Positions 34,576 through 43,570 are shown, counted from the stretch's first letter. The stretch is DNA of 64,000 nucleotides from Nitrososphaerota archaeon (GCA_029785375.1 JAFLZV010000005.1:12239-76238), one strand, 5' to 3'. The notes: a model not told the origin generated them from the letters alone. Numbers and translations are program-made.

Positions 34576-35166
34576 ATGACGTTCGTAGCTCTCGAAGGGT
34601 TCTCGGGGACAGGCAAGACTTCTCTCGCTTTGAAGATGGAGGAGATGGGATGGCTCAGGCTCCAGGAGTCTGCCCATGCGGTGGACCGGGGCGTCCCCTT
34701 GGCCGACAGGGCCGACACCGCAGCCGACTACAGCCTCCTTGGGGCAACGATGACATACAGCTCCATCATAGCTAGCAGGAGGGACGAGAGGGACATCGTA
34801 TCGGAAGGTTACCTGATCTCAGACCTAGCCTACGCCAAGATCAGGATGGAGGTGGGGAAGAGCACAGCCTACCCCCATATGCTCTCGCTTGTGAAGGAGA
34901 TCCTGTCGGAGCCTAGGCTGAGGCCTGATTTGTACGTCCGCCTCAAGGCGGGGGCCGAGACGATAGAAAGCCGGCAGCGGGGGAAGGACGACCGCGAGAA
35001 GAACCTCACCGAGTTCTTCAGGACCAGGTACTACACGGCGTTGGATGAGATCCACGAGGAGCTGGGGGAAGAGAGGGTGGAGACGGTGGAGACCGACTCT
35101 GACGTCGATGCAACCCTGGGAGCCGTCGTAACCGTCCTTGAGAAGCGCAGAGTGGTCACGGCGTGA
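34576..35166 (+). CDS. Thymidylate-kinase-like P-loop nucleotide kinase
   Basis: A P-loop kinase with Walker A EGFSGTGKTSLA (near 7-18). DERDIVSEGYLISDLAYAK resembles the DR(Y/H) substrate region of thymidylate kinases, and DLYVRLKAGAETIESRQRGKDDREKN is the lid region. At 196 aa the length fits Tmk. The DRY-type motif is not exact, so another deoxynucleoside or nucleotide kinase is possible. GGTTAAATC lies about 30 nt upstream of the ATG with GGAGGG close to it. The next gene overlaps by 4 nt. Confidence 0.72.
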   Translation: MTFVALEGFSGTGKTSLALKMEEMGWLRLQESAHAVDRGVPLADRADTAADYSLLGATMTYSSIIASRRDERDIVSEGYLISDLAYAKIRMEVGKSTAYPHMLSLVKEILSEPRLRPDLYVRLKAGAETIESRQRGKDDREKNLTEFFRTRYYTALDEIHEELGEERVETVETDSDVDATLGAVVTVLEKRRVVTA

Positions 35167-36002
35167 AGCCGTCAGACTGGGAGGGGCTACTCCTTGGCGC
35201 CACCGAAGAGGTCCTCAGGCGGGTGTCACCCCTCTCGGCCCGGGGGGGGCGCGGGCGGGAGGTCGGGCTCGGCGCAGCGGGTGACAGGACGATCTACGCA
35301 GACAAGCTCGCAGAGGACTTGCTGCTGAAGAAGATGGGGAGGGTACGTGGGGTGCGCGTCCTGAGCGAGGAGGCCGGGGAGGCGGGAGACCCAGGGGGGC
35401 GGACCCTTGCGGTCGTCGACCCTCTGGACGGGTCCTCGAACTTCGTGCGGGGGATCCCGTTCTATTGCACGTCTGTAGCCATCGTAGAGAAAGGAACGGC
35501 GGAGGGCTCTGGTGTCGTCGAAGTGGGGGTCGTCAGAGACCTCGTCACAGGGGACGTCTACGCCGCCAGGAGGGGGAAGGGGGCGACAAAGAACGGGAAG
35601 CCCATCAGGACGGCCGCGACGGCCAAGATAACCGAGGCTGTGGTCGGGGTGGACCTGAGCAGCGCGCCGAAGGGGCTTTACCCAGAGCTCCAGCCTCTCC
35701 TCGACGGCATCAAGAGGCAGGTGCACCTGGGGGCGAACGCCCTCGAGCTGTGCTTCCTAGCCGAGGGGAAGACGGACGCCTTCGTCGATCTGAGGGAGAG
35801 AATGAGGATAACCGACTTCGCGGCCGCCTGGCTCATTGCCCTCGAAGCAGGAGCGGAGGTCACCGGGCGAGACGGAGGGGAGCTCTCGCCAGCCTACGAC
35901 CTCGCACACAGGTTCAGTTTCGTCGCCTCCGCGAATCCACGGATTCACAGGCAGATACTGGAGCGTTGCGCCAGGCCTCTCCATCCGCCCCCTGGAGGTT
36001 GA
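35163..36002 (+). CDS. Inositol monophosphatase / archaeal fructose-1,6-bisphosphatase family
   Basis: A Mg-dependent sugar phosphatase. The metal motif VDPLDGSSNF (about 85-94) and LSEEAGE upstream (about 68-74) provide the acidic ligands, and ITDFAAAWLIALEAGAEVTG near 218 is the second family signature. In archaea such enzymes act on inositol-1-phosphate, fructose-1,6-bisphosphate or NAD(P) precursors; the sequence does not decide. At 279 aa the length fits. The GTG start overlaps the kinase stop, and a glycosyltransferase follows, so it may belong to the surface-glycan group. Confidence 0.87.
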   Translation: MKPSDWEGLLLGATEEVLRRVSPLSARGGRGREVGLGAAGDRTIYADKLAEDLLLKKMGRVRGVRVLSEEAGEAGDPGGRTLAVVDPLDGSSNFVRGIPFYCTSVAIVEKGTAEGSGVVEVGVVRDLVTGDVYAARRGKGATKNGKPIRTAATAKITEAVVGVDLSSAPKGLYPELQPLLDGIKRQVHLGANALELCFLAEGKTDAFVDLRERMRITDFAAAWLIALEAGAEVTGRDGGELSPAYDLAHRFSFVASANPRIHRQILERCARPLHPPPGG

Positions 36003-36019
36003 GGAAGGAGCGTTCCCCG

Positions 36020-37234
36020 TTGCACGGTGAAAACGCTGGGCACTCGGTCGTGGGGCACCACTATTGGGCTAGGCCCGGAGGCGGGCAGCTAGTGGTCGCC
36101 GCGGCGGCCAACTCTCTGTCGCAGCGCCGTAGGGTGACTCTCGCCGGGACCTCCAGGTTCGAGCAAGCCAAGTACATCAGCTGGTTCGGGATAGACATCA
36201 GAGGGCTCCCTGCGGTCACACTCCCTGTGTCGCTGAGCATGTTCGGCCTGTACACCAGGCTGCTCGTCTGGTATCCGATAGAGAAGGCTCTCGACGCGAG
36301 GACCGATGTGGTCTTCGTGGACGAGTCGAACTACAGACCGCTGCTGCGCAGCAAGCGGAGGAACGGATTCCAGCTGGTCGAATATGTTCACTTTCCGATC
36401 GAGTTGTCGGTCGGCCTGGTAGGCGCCAAGGACCCTTACGTCACTGAGAGATACGGCCGCTTCCCGTTGAACGCCTACTGGAGGAGCTACCTGAAGATGA
36501 TGAAGCTCGTTCTAAGGAAGAACCCGTTCGACTCCGCAGACTTGGTCCTCACCAACTCCAGATGGACCGGGCAGTTCCTGAAGGAAACCTATGGGGAGTC
36601 GCCTACGGTCCTGAACCCCCCCATCCCCCCGAATGCCGTTCCGAGCGAGCCTCCTCCGGCGTTCGACGAGAGGGATGACAGCGTAGTGATGGTAGGGAGG
36701 TTCAGCGAGGAGAAGAGGTACCAGTGGGCCATCGAGAACATCGGCCCCAGAATGAAGGGGCGGTCGAAGCTCTACCTCTTCGGAGGAGCAGGCACCCCCC
36801 TCTCGAAGAGATACAAGAGCAGGCTTGTGTCTTGTGCCGTCGGCCTGGGGATGAAGGCGTCCGAAGACATCAAAGGGGCCGCGGACGTTTATCTCATTTC
36901 TGACGCCCCGCGGGCGATGATCAACTCGACCCTCGACAAAGCCAAGGTGTTTCTGCACTCAACCATCAACGAGCACTGGGGGATAGTCGTCGCGGAGGCC
37001 ATGGCGAGAGGGGTCCCGGTGGTGGTTCACAAGTCGGGAGGCGCGTGGAGCGACCTGGCGCAAGAGGGGAGGAGCGGCCTCGGCTACACGACAGCCGCTG
37101 AAGCCATCGACTCGATCGCCCTACTGACCAGCGACTCGAAGCGGTGGGGCATCCTGCAGAGGGAAGGGGGCGCAAGGGTCCGCGAGTTGAGCCTGAGCAA
37201 CTTTGCGAGGAGCCTGAATCAGCTGGTCGCATGA
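36020..37234 (+). CDS. Glycosyltransferase family 4 (ALG11-like)
   Basis: A GT-B glycosyltransferase. The N-terminus has GHHYWARPGGGQLVVAAAA, the usual acceptor-side glycine loop. The C-terminal half has VVMVGRFSEEKRYQWAIE and the nucleotide-sugar motif STINEHWGIVVAEAMARGVPVVVHKSGG with the E-x7-E pair. The pattern resembles ALG11-type mannosyltransferases of N-glycan assembly. The ORF track starts at 35465 inside the phosphatase gene. I take TTG 36020; GTG 36050 is possible. It precedes a sulfatase-like gene and a flippase gene. Confidence 0.87.
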   Translation: MHGENAGHSVVGHHYWARPGGGQLVVAAAANSLSQRRRVTLAGTSRFEQAKYISWFGIDIRGLPAVTLPVSLSMFGLYTRLLVWYPIEKALDARTDVVFVDESNYRPLLRSKRRNGFQLVEYVHFPIELSVGLVGAKDPYVTERYGRFPLNAYWRSYLKMMKLVLRKNPFDSADLVLTNSRWTGQFLKETYGESPTVLNPPIPPNAVPSEPPPAFDERDDSVVMVGRFSEEKRYQWAIENIGPRMKGRSKLYLFGGAGTPLSKRYKSRLVSCAVGLGMKASEDIKGAADVYLISDAPRAMINSTLDKAKVFLHSTINEHWGIVVAEAMARGVPVVVHKSGGAWSDLAQEGRSGLGYTTAAEAIDSIALLTSDSKRWGILQREGGARVRELSLSNFARSLNQLVA

Positions 37235-37387
37235 GCGGCCGGTGACAGAGTTGCCAAATTACCGTACCTTCCCTCCCCGAAGAAGGTCCCTTCGTCTGGG
37301 GCCCGGTGTGCCGGTGACAGACCCTCCGCCGCTCCGCCCTCGCGGCACGGCTCATCCAAGTCGAATGTCTTCCGCCCCGACCGACTT

Positions 37388-37396
37388 CTTTATACC
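37388..37396 (+). promoter_or_regulatory. TATA-like element of the sulfatase-like gene
   Basis: CTTTATACC is centred about 26 nt before ATG 37418. The preceding 150 nt (37235-37387) hold no gene I can recognise. Confidence 0.5.
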
Positions 37397-37417
37397 CAAT
37401 CTTGCGTCCGCGCCCGT

Positions 37418-38734
37418 GTGCATGAGAAACACAGCGTCGCCCTGATCGTCATCGACACGCTGAGGGAGGACTTCGCTCACGGACTCGAGAAGCTGATAGG
37501 GATGGGCTTCGTCAGGTTCTCCAACGTGGTTTCTACCTCCTCTTGGACCCTGCCATCCCACGTGTCGATGTTCACCGGCGAGCTCCCCTCACGGCACTTC
37601 GTACACGTCTCGCTAGGTGTCCACATGGGGACCATCATGCAGAGGTCGCGTGCCGGGCTGCAAGGGTCGATGGGCAACGTCCTTAGGACCATGAAAGAAA
37701 GAGGGTACAAACGGTACTGCTTCACTTGCAACCCTTTCGTGACCCCGACGTTCGGGTTCGAGTTCGACTGGGACCGGGAGTACAGCTCGAAGATCGAGAC
37801 GTCCCAACTGCGGGGTGTGATCCCCCATGACGGGTCCATCGGCTCAAAGGCCTGGGTGGCGCTGAAGGATGGGCGGTTCGTCCCCCTCCTGAAGGAAGCG
37901 GCAAGGAAGGCCAGGCTGTTCGTCAACCGGAAGCTCAACCGCCCTGTCAGAGACAAGGGGTCGAGGCAGGCGCTGAGTGATCTGAGAACTGCTGACCTGC
38001 AGGCCCCCTACTTCGTCTATCTCAACCTGATGGAAGCCCACGAGCCATACCGCTGGGGCGAGCGGACGGACTTCACCAGGCTCTCGATGCTCAGACTCCC
38101 CGTGGAAGATATGGGCTGGAACCGAGGCTACCCCGAGGGGGCGGGGATAGCCATTGGGAGGGCCCTCGAAGCCGTGGAAGAGCTCCTGCGGAGGGACGAC
38201 CCTATGATTATCATCACGTCGGACCACGGTCAGCTGCTGGGGGAAGGCGGAAGGTACGGGCACGGGTACCACATGGACGAAGAACTTCTCAGGGTGCCGC
38301 TCTACGTGCGTTTTCCATCTGGGACTGATCCCCCTTCGCAGACTGGGGATGTCGTAAGCCTCGCGGAGATACACTCACTGGTATCTTGGGCGACGGGCGC
38401 CCCGGTCATGGGGATCGGAAGCCAGGAGGCCTTTGCTGAGGGGTTCGGGCCCCACTACGACCTCAGCATGTACATCACCGGGGACGGGAAGGCCAAGGAG
38501 CTTGAGAAGCTATACGAGGTGAAGAGGATGGTCTTCTCGAAGGACGGGAGCGTCTTGTACAACATGAGCACCCACGTGCAGGAAGAGTCCAAGGGGACGT
38601 CGAAGGAGGAGGGGGCAAGGCTGGCTGGGCTGGCTGAGTCCCTCGGTATGCCACCGGCTCCTCCCGATGAGGCCCTCGCCGCCGAGGATGAAGCCGGCCT
38701 CATCGAGAGGCTGTCAAAGCTGGGGTACGTCTAG
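37418..38734 (+). CDS. Sulfatase/phosphoglycerol-transferase-like hydrolase (alkaline phosphatase superfamily)
   Basis: The N-terminal ALIVIDTLREDF supplies metal-binding Asp. STSSWTLPSHVSMFTG (near 39-54) is the nucleophile region: where sulfatases have C/S-x-P-S-R, this protein has T-L-P-S-H. A Thr nucleophile and a phosphate-ester or phosphoglycerol-transfer reaction are therefore more likely than sulfate-ester cleavage. IITSDHGQLLGEGGRYGHG (near 265) gives the C-terminal metal ligands. There is no signal peptide, so it is cytosolic. At 438 aa the length is typical. It sits between GT4 and flippase genes, consistent with decoration of surface glycans. Confidence 0.83.
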   Translation: MHEKHSVALIVIDTLREDFAHGLEKLIGMGFVRFSNVVSTSSWTLPSHVSMFTGELPSRHFVHVSLGVHMGTIMQRSRAGLQGSMGNVLRTMKERGYKRYCFTCNPFVTPTFGFEFDWDREYSSKIETSQLRGVIPHDGSIGSKAWVALKDGRFVPLLKEAARKARLFVNRKLNRPVRDKGSRQALSDLRTADLQAPYFVYLNLMEAHEPYRWGERTDFTRLSMLRLPVEDMGWNRGYPEGAGIAIGRALEAVEELLRRDDPMIIITSDHGQLLGEGGRYGHGYHMDEELLRVPLYVRFPSGTDPPSQTGDVVSLAEIHSLVSWATGAPVMGIGSQEAFAEGFGPHYDLSMYITGDGKAKELEKLYEVKRMVFSKDGSVLYNMSTHVQEESKGTSKEEGARLAGLAESLGMPPAPPDEALAAEDEAGLIERLSKLGYV

Positions 38735-38764
38735 CCCCTACCCAGGCCGGGAGTCAGGCAGCCC

Positions 38765-40300
38765 CTAGGGGGTGAGCACGCCGCGCAAACTGGAAAACCT
38801 TTCCCTGGACCTCTTGTCTACGGCCGCCAAGAGCCCGAAGTAGATCGCCCCTCCGGCAGCCAGCAGGACTAACAACCTGAGGCCATAATCCAGGCTGACC
38901 ATGCTGGTGTTCACCAGGAGCGGGGCGAGGAAGTAGACACCTGCCCCCATGCCTGCGGCGCAAAGAGTGTAGTACGCAATCGGCCTGAGCGTCCCGCTGA
39001 ATATCCCTAAGCCCAGCCTCCAGACCTTCACCAGGAGGAAGATGACTGTCAGGATCAGCTGAGACGCCGCCCAGTAGGTGGCTATGGTGAGCAGGGGCGT
39101 TGAAGTCCTTACCCCCCAGTCGACGATCACGGCCACCGATGCCACGTAGCTCCCTGAGTAACCCAGGTTAGCCACGGCGTCGAAGAAGATGTTGCTCCGG
39201 ACGAGCTTCTGGAACCTCCCCTCCACGGCGAGGTCGGCTGATTCTTTCCCTGTAAGGACCCTGTCGATGAGGGTGTCGGCGGCCCCGGCGAGGACGGAGA
39301 ACGCGAGTATGGCAAGCGGGAGGGCTGCGACAGTGTATCTTCTAGAGAGGAGGAAGAGGAGCTGAGGTGAAAGTACCGCGGCACCCACCGCCATCGGGAT
39401 CCCGAAGAGCATCATGAAATCGAACAGGAGCCCGACCATCCTGTCGCTCGCCCCCCGCAGCAGGAGCGGGTAGAGCGCGAAGGAGAGGTAGTTGCTGTAC
39501 CCTATGACGAGGGCGATTGCGAACGCGGCCTGATAGTACCCCACCAGGATCGGCCCTGCTATGAGGAAAGCCACAAAGGTGTCTGCGACGTCGATGAGAT
39601 TGGGCCCCTGGTTGAGGGCAGGGAGCCAAGAGTCCCTGAGCCAGGCCCTCAGCTTGGCGATGGAAACAGCGCCTGTCATGGTGCCTCTCACGAAGTACAA
39701 TCCGAAGGCGCCGAGGACGATGTTCGAGCCTGCCAGGGCCGCAAACGCGCCCGGGAGCCCCACCCTGTAGACCAGGAGGAGGGGTGCCGCTATAGCGAGC
39801 TTGGATACCTCCCCGAACAGCAGGACGTAGCCGACCGCCTGGGGGTTGTAGACTGACAGGAGGGAGTTGGATGTGAGGTAGAAGTAGTATGTCGGAACCA
39901 GGGAAAGGGCCACTAGGAAGAGCCCCAGGGTAGTGGTGAGGGTGCTCTGTCTGGCGAAGGCGAGGGCCGCGAATATGACCAGCCCGGCGACGTTGAGAAT
40001 TAGCGCGCCTAGGGCCGCGGTCTTCCCGACGGCCTCTCCTCTCGCTGTCTCCCTGGCTGACCAGAAGTTTGTCACGGTCAGCGGGTAAGCGGAGAAGACC
40101 AGCAGGTCTGCTACCACCTCCAAGAGCCCGAAGCCCGACGTGGTGAGCGCGTGGGTCACCATCACGATGAAGAGGAGGCCTGTGAAGATGCTGACCACCC
40201 TTGCTCCGAAGACCACCAGCCCCGCCCGTCGAGGCGCTATGTTCGTCACAGGGAAACCTGCACCATCACCACTACGGACGCCGGGACCGAACTCGCGCAA
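38765..40300 (-). CDS. Polysaccharide flippase (MOP/Wzx-like)
   Basis: A multi-pass membrane protein with about 12-14 hydrophobic segments, a Wzx/RfbX-like transporter for lipid-linked oligosaccharides. The N-terminal SIFTGLLFIVMVTHALTTSGFGLLEVV fits the polysaccharide_synt family, and regular Gly/Pro in the first helices is typical. At 511 aa the length is normal. The start is uncertain: TTG 40300 is the longest form, and GTG 40249 just before the first helix is equally plausible. It converges on the sulfatase-like gene and probably exports the glycan made by the GT4 cluster. Confidence 0.82.
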   Translation of the reverse strand: MREFGPGVRSGDGAGFPVTNIAPRRAGLVVFGARVVSIFTGLLFIVMVTHALTTSGFGLLEVVADLLVFSAYPLTVTNFWSARETARGEAVGKTAALGALILNVAGLVIFAALAFARQSTLTTTLGLFLVALSLVPTYYFYLTSNSLLSVYNPQAVGYVLLFGEVSKLAIAAPLLLVYRVGLPGAFAALAGSNIVLGAFGLYFVRGTMTGAVSIAKLRAWLRDSWLPALNQGPNLIDVADTFVAFLIAGPILVGYYQAAFAIALVIGYSNYLSFALYPLLLRGASDRMVGLLFDFMMLFGIPMAVGAAVLSPQLLFLLSRRYTVAALPLAILAFSVLAGAADTLIDRVLTGKESADLAVEGRFQKLVRSNIFFDAVANLGYSGSYVASVAVIVDWGVRTSTPLLTIATYWAASQLILTVIFLLVKVWRLGLGIFSGTLRPIAYYTLCAAGMGAGVYFLAPLLVNTSMVSLDYGLRLLVLLAAGGAIYFGLLAAVDKRSRERFSSLRGVLTP

Positions 40301-40416
40301 GCGCTCAACTGCATGACCCTCGCGTGATGCTGGCTCCAGACGGCCTGATTAAAGTGGATAGGACACGGGACGCGTCTGAAGTGAGGACTGACCGGGGGAC
40401 AGCGGAGCAGCCGAGA

Positions 40417-40695
40417 CTAAGGTTTCTGTTCTTCCTTGCCTGCGGATGCGGTCGCGGCCCCCGAAGAGGTCGGGGAAGGCGTAGGCTCGGGGATGTCGGT
40501 TATCGGTTCAGGGGGGGGCGTCGTCGCCATCGTATACCCGATCCACGCAAGGATCGCGAGGAGCACAAGTACCGCGACGAAGGCGGTGATCTCTAATACT
40601 ATGAGCGGGAAGTAGAAAATCAGAAGGCCGTAGACGATGATGCCAATGACGCTCCCCGCAAAAATCCCGCCGCCGATTGCCCTGTCGTTGGCCAT
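40417..40695 (-). CDS. Small membrane protein with Pro/Thr-rich tail, unknown
   Basis: No family is recognised. Residues 8-58 form two near-continuous hydrophobic helices. The tail TPPPEPITDIPEPTPSPTSS is Pro-rich and likely disordered, ending in charged KEEQKP. The ORF track starts at 40776; I prefer ATG 40695 because GTTATATTCC lies about 28 nt upstream, giving 92 aa. It converges with no partner and looks monocistronic. Confidence 0.65.
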   Translation of the reverse strand: MANDRAIGGGIFAGSVIGIIVYGLLIFYFPLIVLEITAFVAVLVLLAILAWIGYTMATTPPPEPITDIPEPTPSPTSSGAATASAGKEEQKP

Positions 40696-40741
40696 GAAAC
40701 AACCGACGGCCACATTGGCGGGAATATAACGGTTGCGGGGC

Positions 40742-40996
40742 TCAGGAGAGGATTTCACGCGCGGTACCAGGGACACCGCTGGTCGCGAGGTAGACGCCAG
40801 GCAAGCCCTCGTCCTTCAGACGGCCGATGATCTGCCTCTCCGTGTCGAACAACCCGCGCATTTCTCCGGCCGCGTCCAGGTCGATTCTCCCCTCTCCGGC
40901 TGCGAAGAGTGGAGGGAGGGCCCCGACGACCCGCAGCAATGCCGAGGAGAGGACTTTAGACTGGTGCCAGAAAACAGTTCCCGGGGCGCCCACCAC
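40742..40996 (-). CDS. Possible short or frameshifted hypothetical gene
   Basis: The minus frame ending at 40742 reads VVGAPGTVFWHQSKVLSSAL and continues in a normal-looking amphipathic style to GVPGTAREILS. A separate frame upstream starts with ATG (MAINVGG) near 41045, and joining them would need one extra base near a run of six C. It may be a frameshifted gene, a sequencing error or chance. No family is recognised. Confidence 0.28.
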   Translation of the reverse strand: MVGAPGTVFWHQSKVLSSALLRVVGALPPLFAAGEGRIDLDAAGEMRGLFDTERQIIGRLKDEGLPGVYLATSGVPGTAREILS

Positions 40997-41094
40997 CTGC
41001 GGGGAGGCGCTGGGGGGCGATGGCGCCCTCCCAACCCGCCCACGTTGATGGCCAGGGCCCCCGGAGCGGAGCCCGCCTTGCGGCGGAGATGGCT

Positions 41095-41235
41095 CTACTT
41101 CCCTGTGATTCGGAACAGGGTGGTCCCGCAGGACGAGCACTTGCCTCTGATGGCGTGGCGCCCGTTCTTGAAGGTGACTTCCTTCGGCGAGTCGATTTCC
41201 CTGTTCTTCTTCTCTTTGACGCAGTAGGCGTTCAT
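41095..41235 (-). CDS. DUF5679-like small zinc-ribbon protein
   Basis: A 46-residue protein missed by the ORF track because of length: it begins MNAYCVKEKKNREI, passes through VTFKNGRHAIRGKCSSCGTT and ends LFRITGK. One Cys near the N-terminus plus a CSSC knuckle fits the DUF5679 pattern of tiny archaeal and bacterial proteins, some fused to DNA-binding proteins. The function is unknown; nucleic-acid or protein binding is likely. A TATA-like GATATCATG lies about 24 nt upstream of the ATG at 41235. Confidence 0.75.
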   Translation of the reverse strand: MNAYCVKEKKNREIDSPKEVTFKNGRHAIRGKCSSCGTTLFRITGK

Positions 41236-41457
41236 AGCCCAGAAGGGGGGTCCGGCATGATATCATGTCGTAGGCCATATGAATTCAACCATTCTGCCAA
41301 CGCGCCTTGACAAGAAACCGAGGACAGAACCCACTCTTTCGCGCCTCGGCTGGCGGTCCCTCCCCTGCGCTGCCCTACAGCGCCTGCACGTCCGAGCCCA
41401 GTAAGCAATGGGGAGAGGAGATAAAGCGGCTCATCGCGCCGGCTGACGACGCGCGCT

Positions 41458-42321
41458 TTGCATTCACTTGAGCTGGACGGGGTCGACTCTGGCTACGGTA
41501 ACCAGCCCGTCCTCCACGATATCTCCTTCAGGGCCGCGGAGCCAGCAATCTACGTCGTCCTGGGGGCCAACGGGGCGGGCAAGACCACCCTGTTCAGGAC
41601 CATCGCGGGAATACTCGAACCTGGTCGCGGGAGGGTGGTCTTCGATGGCGAGGACCTGGCGGAATCGTCATCAGCGCGAAAGAAAATCAACTACCTGTCC
41701 CACTACAACGCGCTCCCAGAAGAGATGACGGTACGGGGGGCACTGGACTTCTACGCCAAGATCGAAGGTGGGAGCGCCAACGAGGCCGTAGCCCTCCTCG
41801 GGCTCGAAGAACTGACGACTAGAAGGGTGTCGGAGCTCTCCCAGGGGCAGAAGAAGAGGGTCTCAATCGCGAAGGTGTTCCTCAAGGAAAGGGACATGTA
41901 TCTCTTGGACGAGCCCACTTCGAACCTCGACCCCGGGGTGTCCAAGGAGATCCGCGACATACTCATCCGGCTCGCGAAGGAGAAGATGGTCCTCTATTCT
42001 TCCCACAACCTGTACGAGGCCAGGGACGTGGGGACGAACCTGATACTCATCCGCAGGGGGGCCGTCGGATACTTCGGGAAGATTTCGGATGTCAGGTCGA
42101 AGGCGTACAAGGTAGGGTTCAAGACCGACAGGAACATCTCGGAGCTGATAGGAGCAGAGCTCGAAGGGGAGTACTACGTGAAGACGTTCTCATCCCCCGA
42201 CGAGGCTGGGCTGACCCTCAGGGAACTCGTGGGCGCAGGGGTGACGGTGACGGAGATGCGCGAGCTGGACAACCCTCTGCAGAGCCTGTTCGATGGGGCG
42301 CCCGGTGAGGGGGGGAGGTGA
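41458..42321 (+). CDS. ABC transporter ATP-binding protein
   Basis: ATPase of a two-gene ABC-2-like system. Walker A is GANGAGKT (near 37), the signature is LSQGQKKR (Gln for Gly), Walker B is MYLLDEPTSNLD and the H-loop is SSHNLYE. A C-terminal region of about 75 residues follows the core and may contact the permease. The TTG start has GATAAAGCG about 33 nt upstream. The permease gene begins 1 nt after its stop. The substrate is unknown. Confidence 0.88.
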   Translation: MHSLELDGVDSGYGNQPVLHDISFRAAEPAIYVVLGANGAGKTTLFRTIAGILEPGRGRVVFDGEDLAESSSARKKINYLSHYNALPEEMTVRGALDFYAKIEGGSANEAVALLGLEELTTRRVSELSQGQKKRVSIAKVFLKERDMYLLDEPTSNLDPGVSKEIRDILIRLAKEKMVLYSSHNLYEARDVGTNLILIRRGAVGYFGKISDVRSKAYKVGFKTDRNISELIGAELEGEYYVKTFSSPDEAGLTLRELVGAGVTVTEMRELDNPLQSLFDGAPGEGGR

Positions 42322-42322
42322 G

Positions 42323-43039
42323 GTGAGCACAGGCCAAGGAGTGGTCATCGCCAAGAGGAGCCTGTCGCTCACGAAGTCTTACCCTGCGATAGGGATACTC
42401 CTCACTGTGCTTGGAGCTGGGATAGCTGGACTCTCGTACCTGACCAAGGCGTTACCTGTCTCCCCCAGCGAGCTGGGCCAGGGGATCACCACCATCGCCG
42501 AAGCGGTCCCGTTCATAGCGGTCCCACTCCAGTCCCTGGCGGCGATCATGTTCGCGACCCCGGTGTTGCTCCTCTTCGTCTATGACAAGAACAACGGGGT
42601 CCTTGAGTACCTACTCTCTTTAGGGATGGACCAGGGCGCCATCTACCGGAAGTACCTGGAGGCTGCGCTCATACTCGCCGCGGGAATAGTCGCCTTCGAC
42701 TTCGTCATAGACGCGACCGCCGGGGTCTTGCTCGGCATCCCCGTCCTTATGATCCAGCTCTCAGGTCTGGTTACGGCCCTGGGGCTGTCGGCTGTCGCCT
42801 TCGGGTCTCTGTTGATGATGTCGTTCAGTTCCCTCCAGAAGCAGAGGGTAGGGTCCAACCAACCCATTGGCATGGCCCTGGGGGTGTTCGTCGTGCTCCC
42901 GTCGTACATCGCCCCTTTAGCCCTCCCTCAACTTGCATTCGCGATCGACTCAGTCCTGGCGGCGCTCGTGGTGTGCCTCTCCTTGGCGACCTACTTCGCG
43001 TCGTCGAGGCTAATCAGCAGGGAGAAGCTCCTCCCCTAG
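42323..43039 (+). CDS. ABC transporter permease, ABC-2-like
   Basis: Membrane partner of the preceding ATPase, with six hydrophobic segments. The segment PVLLLFVYDKNNGVLEYLLSLGMDQGAIYRKYLEAALI is the typical cytosolic coupling helix of ABC-2 permeases. The start is GTG 42323. GGAGGTGAG directly upstream resembles a Shine-Dalgarno sequence, unusual in this mostly leaderless window and consistent with an internal operon gene. 238 aa. Confidence 0.82.
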   Translation: MSTGQGVVIAKRSLSLTKSYPAIGILLTVLGAGIAGLSYLTKALPVSPSELGQGITTIAEAVPFIAVPLQSLAAIMFATPVLLLFVYDKNNGVLEYLLSLGMDQGAIYRKYLEAALILAAGIVAFDFVIDATAGVLLGIPVLMIQLSGLVTALGLSAVAFGSLLMMSFSSLQKQRVGSNQPIGMALGVFVVLPSYIAPLALPQLAFAIDSVLAALVVCLSLATYFASSRLISREKLLP

Positions 43040-43072
43040 CCTGGGCATGGAAGCGCCTCCGCGTGGTGAGCG

Positions 43073-43570
43073 CTAGGCTCGATCGGCGCTTCTCTTGATC
43101 ATGTACCAGGTGCCCAGGGACTTCGCGCACAGGGTCCCGCCCGCGTCCCTGACCTCCCCCTCGGCCGTGGCAACCTTTCCGCCTGCTCTCAAGACTTTAC
43201 CGCTGACGGTGAACGGACCCTTGGACAACGGCTCCAAGAAGTTGACCTTCAGTTCGACGGTCACCTGGTCCACCCCGGGGTTGACCGTCATCACTGCGAT
43301 GCCGCAGGCGTTATCCAAAGAGTACATCGAGATGCCGCCGTGGACCATCCCTCCCCTCCTTGCGACAGCTTTGCTAAACGGGAACCTGAGCTCTGCCCTG
43401 CCGCGCCCCACCTTGACCACTTCGTACCCTATGGTCCGGAAGAGCTCGCTGTCCATGGCCATAGCCTTCTGCACTGCCATCTCCACGTCCAGCCCTGCCT
43501 TCTTCGAGGCTGCAAAGAGGCGCTTGAAGCTGCCTGCCTGTTCGAGGAGCTGGTCGAAGCTCAAGGGCAA
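43073..43570 (-). CDS. PaaI-like hotdog thioesterase
   Basis: Acyl-CoA thioesterase of the hotdog fold. GGMVHGGISMYSLDNACGIAV (near 73-93) holds the HGG motif and the catalytic acidic residue in the long helix. The N-terminal 45 residues are helical and longer than in classical PaaI. Conserved strands TVELKVNFLEPLSKG and TAEGEVRDAGGTLCAKSLGTW follow. It probably hydrolyses a CoA thioester; the acyl group is unknown. It lies between the ABC permease and EF-1 alpha genes on the minus strand. Confidence 0.85.
   Translation of the reverse strand: MPLSFDQLLEQAGSFKRLFAASKKAGLDVEMAVQKAMAMDSELFRTIGYEVVKVGRGRAELRFPFSKAVARRGGMVHGGISMYSLDNACGIAVMTVNPGVDQVTVELKVNFLEPLSKGPFTVSGKVLRAGGKVATAEGEVRDAGGTLCAKSLGTWYMIKRSADRA

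Noticed and set aside
35465-36019. N-terminal extension of the GT4 ORF
   Set aside because: It lies inside the phosphatase gene in another frame; the GT4 fold begins after 36020.
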